19,389 nt of DNA, taken from NCBI GenBank assembly GCA_002007315.1, contig LNZQ01000174.1, positions 1 to 19,389 on the forward strand, written 5' to 3'. Origin of the DNA: Epulopiscium sp. Nele67-Bin004. GTDB lineage: Bacteria > Bacillota_A > Clostridia > Lachnospirales > Cellulosilyticaceae. The notes beneath the pieces were generated by a model. It searched no databases and was not told the DNA's origin. It saw only the letters and a list, made by a program, of their open reading frames with translations. The translations under genes and the position numbers were made by a program. Shown here piece by piece: positions 1 to 5,722 of this stretch (position 1 is its first letter; the number at the start of each line of letters is the position of its first letter).

Positions 1-870
1 AGTACATATGAAACAAATGTTTCTCAGATACAGTTAAGAAATATTAAAACAATTAAAACTTTTGGAGAAATGTAGGCCAGTGTCACGCTACTGTGACTAA
101 GAGTGCTGCGTGATTTTGAAAAAATATCTAACTGCAATTATTAAACATATTAAAATGATTGTTATGATTTTTGCAGGGATCTGTACCAAACTAAGATGTT
201 TTCTTAAGTGTGTGGAATATGATATGACTCTGCAGCAGGGCAATATTTGAACAGAAATGGTATTTAAACATACATTTCTCCTTTAACAAATTGCACCTCC
301 CTAGGATTTAAAAATATCAGTAAATCAGACTGCAATTTTACATGTCAATTAATTGTGCAGCACTGGTGGCCTGTCAGCAGTTCAGATCAAGCAGAGCTAA
401 ACAACCCTGTCATTAGGGATTACAAAGATGCTAATTTGCATTTGCGAATGCACAGGCACTCCCACCGTAACCCTAACCCACCACACAAGCCTGTGCTTAA
501 TGTTCAGAATCTGAAAAGCTGTCATCTTATTGTAAAAAAGTTAGTTATTAACATCTGAGAACACCTGCATTAAAGATTATCATGATGACTGGGTTACAAG
601 GACTTTTGTTTCCTGTACTGTTCCTGTTGGCTCAGAGAGTACTTCGCTTCAATTATCTCCATCACTGCCATATTTCCTTTATTCTCAGTGACTGCTGTTT
701 TACAATCTCTAATTAGACGAATGCTGCATTCTATTACTGTGCTTATTAAACACTGTCACAGACAGCATAGTTAACCTTTTAAAGAGATGTTCACTTACAC
801 TTAAAACACTATCTAAAACATTATTGAAAAATCCCATGTGGCTTTCTCCTTTTGGTAAAAATTGGATACT
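1..870. other. Eukaryote-like, gene-free segment (possible host-DNA chimera)
   Basis: I see no credible bacterial gene here. The one open frame of about 67 codons (355-558) has no ribosome binding site and no recognisable protein features. I count only six CpG dinucleotides in about 870 bases, while TG and CA are abundant, a pattern typical of methylated vertebrate DNA and unlike the bacterial part. There is a short telomere-like CCCTAACCC stretch near 470. No transposon ends, tRNA or promoter with a gene behind it were seen. The change to bacterial character falls between about 850 and 930. A chimeric contig is the simplest reading; unusual non-coding bacterial DNA is the alternative. Confidence 0.6.
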
Positions 871-936
871 TTAATTATTGACATAAAAGGTGCATCTCAT
901 ACATCAAATTTGAAATATTTATAAGAGAATAACCCT

Positions 937-1185
937 ATGACTCCAAAAGTAATAGCAATACAATCACATGACGATTACACACTAACGCTAACATTTGCCG
1001 ATGGATTAGTAAAAAGATACGATTGTACCCATTTATTAAACCACGGTATGTTTAAAATTCTTAATAGCTTACCTAAGTTTCACAGTATTATTATTGATTC
1101 AGATGGTATTTGATCAAACAGAATTGACATATACAAAGATGTACTGTATCTAGATGGAATAATAATAAACACGCAAAAAGAGTAG
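937..1185 (+). pseudogene. DUF2442-family protein gene interrupted by in-frame TGA
   Basis: Starts at ATG 937 and reads 58 codons to TGA at 1111-1113. The same frame then continues for 23 more codons to TAG at 1183-1185. The product resembles DUF2442 proteins (about 80 residues, often paired with DUF4160 in toxin-antitoxin-like modules): a VIAIQSHDDYTLTLTFADG opening, and after the stop S-N-R-I-D-I-Y-K-D-V-L-Y. Family members carry a conserved Trp followed by x-N-x-x-D at exactly the TGA, so a single G-to-A change from TGG explains the lesion. TGA is a normal stop elsewhere here (1497-1499, 18408-18410) and Trp is TGG, so recoding is unlikely. The RBS is weak. No DUF4160 partner is visible upstream, where the sequence becomes eukaryote-like. 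Confidence 0.6.
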
Positions 1186-1211
1186 TGACTTATACAGTTG
1201 CTACTCTTTTT
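1175..1211 (+). terminator. Rho-independent terminator of the DUF2442 cassette
   Basis: Perfect 11-base inverted repeat AAAAAGAGTAG / CTACTCTTTTT with a 15-base loop, ending in a T-run. The stop codon of the DUF2442 frame (1183-1185) lies in the left arm. The A-run on the left means it could also act on the minus strand. Confidence 0.75.
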
Positions 1212-1223
1212 GTATGTAACGAC

Positions 1224-1252
1224 TTGATAATATCCCCACCACCAAGTATAAT
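1224..1252 (+). promoter_or_regulatory. Sigma-A promoter for the 1272-1897 gene pair
   Basis: TTGATA at 1224-1229, a 17-base spacer, and consensus TATAAT at 1247-1252. The gene begins 20 bases downstream with AGAGGTGAT as RBS. The same arrangement is in copy B. Confidence 0.75.
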
Positions 1253-1271
1253 AATTCAAGAGGTGATATAA

Positions 1272-1499
1272 ATGTATAAACTAATGGCTAACATCAACAA
1301 AGAGTTTGATGGTCAATGGATATTTATGATAAACTGTCAAAAAGACGATAACGGTAAAATTATAGGTGGCGAGGTTGTACTTAATAGTGAAAGTCGAGAT
1401 AAAGTAATTCGAGAAATGGCACAATATATGCATGAAGATAGCGAAACATACATTCGTTATATAGGGGATATTCCAGAAGGGATAAGTGTAATATTATGA
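1272..1499 (+). CDS. Small protein of unknown function, partner of the aspartic protease
   Basis: 75 residues, ATG at 1272 with RBS AGAGGTGAT ending about four bases before it. I see no transmembrane segment or signal peptide. The layout (F-D-G-Q-W near residue 15, short beta-rich stretches, then an acidic helix) recalls the small DUF5678-type proteins ('yeGkWva...') that I recall being encoded next to retropepsin-like proteases, but this match is from memory and weak. The stop codon overlaps the next start (ATGA at 1496-1499), so the two genes are translationally coupled and probably act together. It lies between terminator/promoter repeats A and B, forming a self-contained two-gene cassette. 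Confidence 0.75.
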   Translation: MYKLMANINKEFDGQWIFMINCQKDDNGKIIGGEVVLNSESRDKVIREMAQYMHEDSETYIRYIGDIPEGISVIL

Positions 1500-1897
1500 A
1501 ACAATATAATGTTCCAATGGAATTAATGGGAAATATATTAATGTTAGATGTAAGTTTATGGAGTAAAAAAGTAAATAGATTTAGAAATATGATGTTGGTA
1601 TTTGATACTGGAGCAAGTGTAACAACTATTTCAAAAGACATCTTATATCAATTAGGTTATGATATAAGCAGTGCTAAAAAGACAAGAATTACAACGGCAA
1701 GCGGAATTGCTTATGTAGATATTGTAACAATAGAAAAAATCAAAATAGGGGAACTAATTATTGAAAACTTAGAAGTGTATGCACATAGTTTTCCAGAAGA
1801 AAGCTTTTCAGTAGGTGTTATAGGATTAAATCTAATGATAGATTTTAATGTCCTGCTGGATTTCCAAAATAGACAAATTATATGGAAAGAATATTGA
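1496..1897 (+). CDS. Retropepsin-like aspartic protease
   Basis: 133 residues. The catalytic D-T-G-A is at residues 37-40, preceded by hydrophobic MMLVF as in clan AA proteases, and the second conserved element V-I-G-L-N-L-M is at 108-114, followed by the hydrophobic D-F-N-V-L-L-D-F strand. With one DTGA motif it would act as a homodimer, as retropepsins do. No signal peptide or transmembrane segment is seen, so it is probably cytoplasmic. The substrate is unknown. It overlaps the 75-residue gene by four bases and is followed by a terminator in repeat copy B. Bacterial single-domain members of this family are poorly characterised; the fold assignment is solid, the role is not. Confidence 0.85.
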   Translation: MKQYNVPMELMGNILMLDVSLWSKKVNRFRNMMLVFDTGASVTTISKDILYQLGYDISSAKKTRITTASGIAYVDIVTIEKIKIGELIIENLEVYAHSFPEESFSVGVIGLNLMIDFNVLLDFQNRQIIWKEY

Positions 1898-1904
1898 TAG
1901 GATC

Positions 1905-1937
1905 AAAAAGTAGTGACTACACAGTTGCTACTTTTTT
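1905..1937 (+). terminator. Rho-independent terminator after the aspartic protease gene
   Basis: Nine-base arms AAAAAGTAG / CTACTTTTT around a 14-base loop, ending in a run of six T. It is two bases shorter per arm than its counterpart in copy A. Confidence 0.7.
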
Positions 1938-1949
1938 GTATGTAACAGC

Positions 1950-1978
1950 TTGATAATATTCCTACCACCAAGTATAAT
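1950..1978 (+). promoter_or_regulatory. Sigma-A promoter for the MNT gene
   Basis: TTGATA at 1950-1955, 17-base spacer, TATAAT at 1973-1978. Because the promoter occupies this stretch, the start of the following gene must lie downstream, at ATG 1998. Confidence 0.75.
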
Positions 1979-1997
1979 AATTCAAGAGGTGATATTT

Positions 1998-2297
1998 ATG
2001 GTGTATACATTAAATCAAATTCAATCTATGACGATACCAGTATTTAAAGCAAATGGAATAGTAAAAGCGATAATATTTGGTTCGTATGCTAAAGGGATAG
2101 CTACTGAAGATAGTGATATTGATATATGTATTGACAGTCAGGGCAAGTTAAAAGGACTAGATTTTATAGGATTGAGCGAAGATATACGGAAAAAACTACA
2201 AAAAGAAGTAGATTTAATAGACATAACACATATAGATAATAATTCTAAAGTAGAGCAAGAAATTAAAAATACAGGAGTTATAATTTATGAAGTCTAA
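1998..2297 (+). CDS. MNT-type nucleotidyltransferase (MntA-like antitoxin), now solitary
   Basis: 99 residues from ATG 1998 (RBS AAGAGGTGAT). The polymerase-beta-like signature is complete: G28-S29, then ten residues, D40-I-D42, with a third acidic candidate D72 in V-D-L-I-D. In HEPN/MNT systems such an MntA protein neutralises the HEPN RNase toxin, in characterised cases by adding AMP near its active site. Here the expected downstream HEPN gene survives only as a fragment (2287-2417), so this antitoxin appears to have no local partner. The last codons overlap an ATG at 2287, the likely relic of the toxin's start. The gene has its own repeated promoter. Confidence 0.85.
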   Translation: MVYTLNQIQSMTIPVFKANGIVKAIIFGSYAKGIATEDSDIDICIDSQGKLKGLDFIGLSEDIRKKLQKEVDLIDITHIDNNSKVEQEIKNTGVIIYEV

Positions 2298-2417
2298 ACA
2301 GATACTATTAAAGATGATTATGAAGGAATTAACTTAATGTTAGTATGGGAAATCATAGATATTAATATTCCAAAATTACAGCAACAACTTTTACAACTTT
2401 TGAATGATTTAGGGTAA
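2287..2417 (+). pseudogene. Remnant of HEPN (DUF86-type) toxin gene
   Basis: An ATG at 2287, overlapping the end of the MNT gene as is usual for HEPN/MNT pairs, opens only 16 codons. In another frame, 2298-2417 encodes a C-terminal stretch typical of DUF86 HEPN proteins: Y-E-G-I-N-L, then V-W-E-I-I, then I-P-K-L-Q-Q-Q-L, ending at TAA 2415-2417. The central part of the family, including the R-x4-6-H catalytic motif, is missing. Full-length members have about 110-140 residues, so most of the gene was lost by an out-of-frame internal deletion. It cannot be an active toxin. Confidence 0.65.
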
Positions 2418-2427
2418 ATGATGGGAT

Positions 2428-2474
2428 TTGCCCTTGTAGCTTACCACCAAGTATAATAAACAATATTATACTTG
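2428..2474 (+). promoter_or_regulatory. Promoter and operator-like palindrome before the methyltransferase stub
   Basis: TTGCCC at 2428-2433, an 18-base spacer and TATAAT at 2452-2457. The -10 box lies inside a perfect inverted repeat: CAAGTATAATA at 2448-2458 and TATTATACTTG at 2464-2474, 5-base centre. The left part matches the promoter of repeats A and B; the right arm is absent from them. Position suggests a repressor site or a cruciform over the start site. Confidence 0.55.
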
Positions 2475-2490
2475 ATAATAGGAGAAAATT

Positions 2491-2718
2491 ATGATTACAA
2501 CAGATAACAACTTACTAAAAGGCAAAAAATTTATAGACTTATTTGCAGGTTTAGGCGGATTTAGACTAGCGTTACAATCGCTTGGTGCAAAATGCGTATT
2601 TTCAAGCGAATGGGAAACGTCAGTCGCCGAAGTTTACTATAAGAGTCTCAACTCAAATATTAGAGGTAACAATCTTATTATAGATGCTACCTCTAATGTT
2701 TGTTTCAAATTGTTTTAA
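2491..2718 (+). pseudogene. Cytosine-5 DNA methyltransferase, N-terminal stub
   Basis: 75 residues with RBS GGAG at 2481-2484. Residues 13-27 hold the SAM-binding motif I (F-I-D-L-F-A-G-L-G-G-F) followed by the motif II region (F-S-S-E-W) and E-V-Y-Y. Normal Dcm-type enzymes have 300-450 residues with the catalytic PCQ motif IV further on. Here homology ends around residue 57 and a short unrelated tail runs to TAA. The break coincides with a 10-base inverted repeat at 2659-2697. No methyltransferase C-terminus or restriction gene follows; the next gene is on the other strand. It could not methylate DNA. Confidence 0.8.
2659..2697. terminator. Inverted repeat at the methyltransferase breakpoint, possible terminator
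   Basis: Perfect arms ATTAGAGGTA (2659-2668) and TACCTCTAAT (2688-2697), 19-base loop, followed by a T-rich stretch. It lies inside the last codons of the stub, where homology to methyltransferases ends. It could be a terminator or a scar of an inserted or excised element. Confidence 0.4.
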
Positions 2719-2726
2719 ATCATATT

Positions 2727-3698
2727 TTACTTATAATTATCCAACATTTGCTCAATAGTATTTTTCATATCCTCCCTAAATTCTTCAGGAGATAATATTT
2801 CCAAATATTGTGCCTGACTTAAAAGCCACATTTTAGCACTTTTACTAAGAACATGAGCTTTCACAATAGCCTTATCGCCATCGTAGCCTATAACTTCGGA
2901 GTTAGGAAACTTGTCAAGTATCGCCTGCAACGATTTCCCCCAAAACTTAAACGTTATTGTCAACTTTTCGCCACCTTGCATAAATTGCAATTTATTTTTC
3001 AACTCACATATTCTGCTCTGCTCATACAAATACGTTGCTTTACATTTATCGGCACTTTCGAAATCAATAATTCTATCAATTCTAAAAGAGATAGGTCTTT
3101 CGTATTTATCATCATCTGCATAGGCGATAATATAAAAATAATATTCCGAAAACATTACAGAAACAGGAATAACAGTTGTAGTAATAGTTTCAAGATTAGC
3201 TTTGGTGTAATTCATAGTAATTTTAGATTTTTTTAGAATAAGTTTTTCAAGCTGCCAAATAGTTTCAAATAAATTCGGATTGATATTTTCGAGTGGAACA
3301 TAATACATAAGTTCGTTCTTAAAAATATTGCGCATACTGTTTTGGTCATACACAGGCGATGATTGTATAATGAGCTCTACTAATTGGTCTAAATATTTTT
3401 TAGAGAAAGCCCTGCTATTTATTAACATTCTTAAAGTAACAATCATATCTTCAGTAGAAAACTTAGTTTTAGTATAGCCTGATAGGCTATACCCTTTTTT
3501 GGAGTCATATTTTACCTCGCTGTAAGTGTCCTGTGCACAAAGAAACTGTCTGATACATACCATATCTCTTGCGAAAGTTCGGACATTAATATCATATTCA
3601 AGAACATATTGTTGTTTATTAACATATTCATCAGTGATTAGGTGGTGATATAAGTTTAGAACCCTTTCAGGTTGGGTAATAGAATGACTTTTTGCCAT
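2727..3698 (-). CDS. WYL-domain transcriptional regulator
   Basis: 323 residues, ATG at 3698 with a GGAGG site upstream. Residues 1-60 form a winged HTH-like N-terminus. Residues about 150-215 are the WYL domain: the usual W-Y-L triplet is Y-Y-F in E-Y-Y-F-Y-I-I-A-Y, and the conserved S-F-R-I-D-R-I is at 204-210. Residues 243-323 match the C-terminal WCX extension. WYL proteins sense nucleic-acid or small ligands and often control defence loci or DNA repair. It is transcribed away from the zinc-ribbon/stalk operon at 3915 and converges on the methyltransferase stub. Its target is unknown; the divergent operon and the neighbouring defence relics are both candidates. Confidence 0.9.
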   Translation of the reverse strand: MAKSHSITQPERVLNLYHHLITDEYVNKQQYVLEYDINVRTFARDMVCIRQFLCAQDTYSEVKYDSKKGYSLSGYTKTKFSTEDMIVTLRMLINSRAFSKKYLDQLVELIIQSSPVYDQNSMRNIFKNELMYYVPLENINPNLFETIWQLEKLILKKSKITMNYTKANLETITTTVIPVSVMFSEYYFYIIAYADDDKYERPISFRIDRIIDFESADKCKATYLYEQSRICELKNKLQFMQGGEKLTITFKFWGKSLQAILDKFPNSEVIGYDGDKAIVKAHVLSKSAKMWLLSQAQYLEILSPEEFREDMKNTIEQMLDNYK

Positions 3699-3726
3699 AA
3701 TTTATTCCTCCAGATTTTTTGTAAGA

Positions 3727-3754
3727 TTTATATTTTTTGACACTATGATGCCAA
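3727..3754 (-). promoter_or_regulatory. Likely promoter of the WYL regulator
   Basis: On the minus strand TTGGCA (3754-3749), 16-base spacer, TATAAA (3732-3727), about 30 bases before the start codon. Confidence 0.5.
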
Positions 3755-3858
3755 ATTTTTATTAGATATTATCATAATATGTCCATTAAAACAAGCCTGA
3801 AAATAATTTTGTAAAAAAATTTTTTTCTTTAGGGCGAGTACAACGAGATGTCATAGTC

Positions 3859-3874
3859 GGTATGCTATAATACC
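3859..3874 (+). promoter_or_regulatory. Extended -10 promoter of the zinc-ribbon/stalk operon, within a small palindrome
   Basis: TGCTATAAT at 3863-3871 is an extended -10 element. It is enclosed by the inverted repeat GGTAT (3859-3863) / ATACC (3870-3874), which could be a repressor half-site pair. ATACC recurs at 3876-3883 as part of TATATACC. The A/T-rich gap 3699-3914 holds nothing else beyond the divergent WYL promoter. Confidence 0.5.
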
Positions 3875-3914
3875 ATTATATACCACTTAAGTTTGTGTGA
3901 GGAGAGGATATAGA

Positions 3915-4028
3915 ATGGTAAGATTAGACAGATGTCCTAAATGTGGGGCAAAATTTGGAATTAGTAAACCAGATAGATGCAAAAAGTGTGGTTTATTAAT
4001 TAGTATAATACGTTCAATGATGATGTAA
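3915..4028 (+). CDS. Tiny zinc-ribbon protein
   Basis: 37 residues, ATG 3915 with GAGGAGAGG upstream, TAA at 4026-4028. It contains two C-x-x-C-G knuckles: C-P-K-C-G at residues 7-11 and C-K-K-C-G at 22-26, the pattern of a rubredoxin-like zinc ribbon. The tail is hydrophobic and Met-rich. It sits 13 bases ahead of the stalk protein gene and should be co-transcribed. It is small but has a good RBS and the metal-binding pattern, so I consider it real. Function unknown; a nucleic-acid or protein-binding adaptor is typical for such ribbons. Confidence 0.7.
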   Translation: MVRLDRCPKCGAKFGISKPDRCKKCGLLISIIRSMMM

Positions 4029-4041
4029 AAGGAGAATAGAT

Positions 4042-5091
4042 ATGAAAAAGAATTTAGCGATGTTTTTAGTAGGATTAAGTTTATCAACGGGGGTGGTGTC
4101 AGCGAGCGAGATTAATTTGATAATTAACAGCAACGTGACAACAGCGTCAGAAAGCCCAGTGCAACAATCGGGGACAACCCTTGTGCCAGTTAGAATTGTT
4201 AGTGAGCAGCTTGGGGCAAGCGTAGATTGGAACGCATCGACACAACAAATCACAATAACAAAAGACAACACTCAAGTGGAACTGCAGGTGGGCAGCACAA
4301 CAGCCAAAGTTAATGGACAAGCTAGTACTTTAACGACAGCACCAATCGTGAAAAATGGCACAACGATGATACCACTTAGATTTGTTTCAGAAGCACTTAA
4401 CGTGCCAGTGTTATGGGACGATGGGACTAGTACGGTGTTAATCAACTCAAGCCTAGACGATTTAAGCAAGCTGCCAACAGGGATTACGCCAAGTCAGGCA
4501 CTAGAACAAATTAAGTTGCATTTTTCAAGCAACGGTACGTACACTTATCAGGGGCTTGGCAGTAGTAATTATCATATATACGGTGAAAGTATGGCGAATT
4601 TTTATGAGTTTTTTGGCGAATTTGAAGGTGGCGTTTATGTTCACAAAACGACAGGCAGAGTATACGGCATATTGCCTGGGGGAGTTGTGGAATACACAAG
4701 CATCGCAAATTATCAGCCGACTTACTACAATATAAGTGGTGGCATATCGCCAGAGGTGGCAATTGAGATACTACAACAAAAGCATTCTATTTATGAAGAG
4801 TATAGATATAACGGGTACTTGGGTAGTGATTATACGCTAAATGGTGAATCGGGAGCTAATTTTTATAGCATTTTACCAAGTATGTCAGAGGGTACATTTT
4901 ATGTAAACAAAAATACAGGACAAGCATTTTTCTCTGGGCCGGGTGGAGTAAGTAGTGTGGATAATATCGTTGAAAAACAAGCTGAATGGGATCCAAGTTG
5001 GTCAGTAAAAGCCGATTCATATTGGGACGATATTAATGGGGATCCAGGTTGGTCAGTAAAAGCTGATTCATACTGGGACGATTTTAACTAA
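4042..5091 (+). CDS. Secreted stalk-domain (copper amine oxidase N-like) protein
   Basis: 349 residues, RBS AAAGGAG. Residues 1-22 are a signal peptide (K-K-N, hydrophobic core, V-S-A-S). Residues 23-135 match the copper amine oxidase N-terminal-like 'stalk' domain, with two copies of the V-P-V-R-I-V-S-E / I-P-L-R-F-V-S-E-A-L motif (48-55, 110-118). Residues 148-213 and 235-302 are two copies of a module reading ITP..A, Y.G, YGE, F, G..YV.K.TG; a related module occurs in the lipoprotein at 5722. The C-terminus is a tandem repeat rich in Trp and Asp (317-349). There is no lipobox, sortase signal or enzyme domain. Such proteins are exported cell-wall or surface proteins in clostridia; the ligand is unknown. 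Confidence 0.85.
   Translation: MKKNLAMFLVGLSLSTGVVSASEINLIINSNVTTASESPVQQSGTTLVPVRIVSEQLGASVDWNASTQQITITKDNTQVELQVGSTTAKVNGQASTLTTAPIVKNGTTMIPLRFVSEALNVPVLWDDGTSTVLINSSLDDLSKLPTGITPSQALEQIKLHFSSNGTYTYQGLGSSNYHIYGESMANFYEFFGEFEGGVYVHKTTGRVYGILPGGVVEYTSIANYQPTYYNISGGISPEVAIEILQQKHSIYEEYRYNGYLGSDYTLNGESGANFYSILPSMSEGTFYVNKNTGQAFFSGPGGVSSVDNIVEKQAEWDPSWSVKADSYWDDINGDPGWSVKADSYWDDFN
4990..5088 (+). repeat. 51/48-base tandem duplication at the 3' end of the stalk gene
   Basis: Two adjacent copies (4990-5040 and 5041-5088), differing at a few positions, encode D-P-x-W-S-V-K-A-D-S-Y-W-D-D twice. The duplication looks recent, since several third positions are still identical. Confidence 0.85.
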
Positions 5092-5104
5092 AAGGAGTGA
5101 GAAT

Positions 5105-5392
5105 ATGATATTAGGGCCATTTTGGATGAATAAATACAATTTAGCTAGTTTAAAAATAGTTTATGATAAGCCTGGAACACTAGTTGTTTCGGGTGCATTA
5201 AGAAGTAGAAAACAAGATACACAACTACTAGATCGATTAGTCGAGAAAAAAGGTGTTATTAGTGCGGAGATAAATTATAGTACAAAAATGTTGGAAGTTG
5301 TTTATGATGTTAATAAAGTAACTTCAACAACTGTGTACAATTATGTGGAAAACTTAGTTGAACTAGCACTAGGGTTGATGTTGTTGGCATAG
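5105..5392 (+). CDS. Small HMA-like (ferredoxin-fold) protein of unknown function
   Basis: 95 residues, RBS AAAGGAGTGA 13 bases after the stalk gene. Residues 12-75 have the beta-alpha-beta-beta-alpha-beta spacing of heavy-metal-associated domains (V-S-G-A-L, L-L-D-R-L, G-V-I-S-A-E-I-N-Y, L-E-V-V-Y-D), but the C-x-x-C metal site is missing, as in HMA_2-type proteins. The last ~15 residues (L-V-E-L-A-L-G-L-M-L-L-A) are hydrophobic and may insert in or dock to the membrane. HMA_2-like proteins often accompany P-type ATPases, but none is nearby. Position suggests co-transcription with the stalk gene. Function unknown. Confidence 0.7.
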   Translation: MILGPFWMNKYNLASLKIVYDKPGTLVVSGALRSRKQDTQLLDRLVEKKGVISAEINYSTKMLEVVYDVNKVTSTTVYNYVENLVELALGLMLLA

Positions 5393-5455
5393 GCAAAAAT
5401 ACAATATAGCGTGTAATAAAAATATAGTAAAATAATAGTAATAAAGGGTGATACC

Positions 5456-5722
5456 ATGAATTTGGACAGACGGGTAGAAAGAATTTTAGGTGAGCTTGGG
5501 AGAAATAATGCTGAAGTGAAGCTACTTAGAAAAATTAAGGAACAAATATTTATACAATCTGATGAATATATGAAAGATGTATTACTTGAATATGAAGAAT
5601 TAGAAAGTATGGAGCTTGAAATTGTTACAAAAGTAGTTTATGTGCAAGCAGTAAGAGATACGTTAAATAGAAAAAACACCATATCGAAAAATGGATTTAT
5701 AAGAACACTAAGGAGATTGTAA
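5456..5722 (+). CDS. Small helical protein of unknown function
   Basis: 88 residues, RBS AAAGGGTGAT. The sequence is charged and almost entirely predicted helix (residues 1-75), with no signal peptide, membrane segment or motif that I recognise. Its stop overlaps the lipoprotein start (TAATG at 5720-5724), which implies translational coupling with that gene. AT-rich -10-like hexamers lie in 5400-5440, but no clear -35, so it may be transcribed from further upstream. Confidence 0.65.
   Translation: MNLDRRVERILGELGRNNAEVKLLRKIKEQIFIQSDEYMKDVLLEYEELESMELEIVTKVVYVQAVRDTLNRKNTISKNGFIRTLRRL

Larger units (their letters stand above)
1174..1274 (+). repeat. Intergenic regulatory repeat, copy A (terminator + promoter + RBS)
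   Basis: A block of about 100 bases that recurs with roughly 90% identity by eye at 1904-2000. It holds a Rho-independent terminator (arms 1175-1185 and 1201-1211), a sigma-A promoter and the RBS AGAGGTGAT just before the next gene. Copies thus separate successive small cassettes. Shorter relatives occur at 2441-2458 and around 14227-14241. Confidence 0.75.
1904..2000 (+). repeat. Intergenic regulatory repeat, copy B
   Basis: Near-duplicate of 1174-1274. It has a shorter terminator (AAAAAGTAG at 1905-1913, CTACTTTTT at 1928-1936), the same TAATAATTCAAGAGGTGATAT leader segment and a promoter with identical -35/-10 hexamers. It lies between the protease gene and the MNT gene. Confidence 0.75.

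Noticed and set aside
355..558. 67-codon open frame in the first segment
   Set aside because: No RBS, no start context, eukaryote-like base composition and no protein-like features.
865..930. Short frame ending at TAA near 921, possibly the tail of an upstream bacterial gene
   Set aside because: About 20 codons with no recognisable family; it would only help to place the chimera join.
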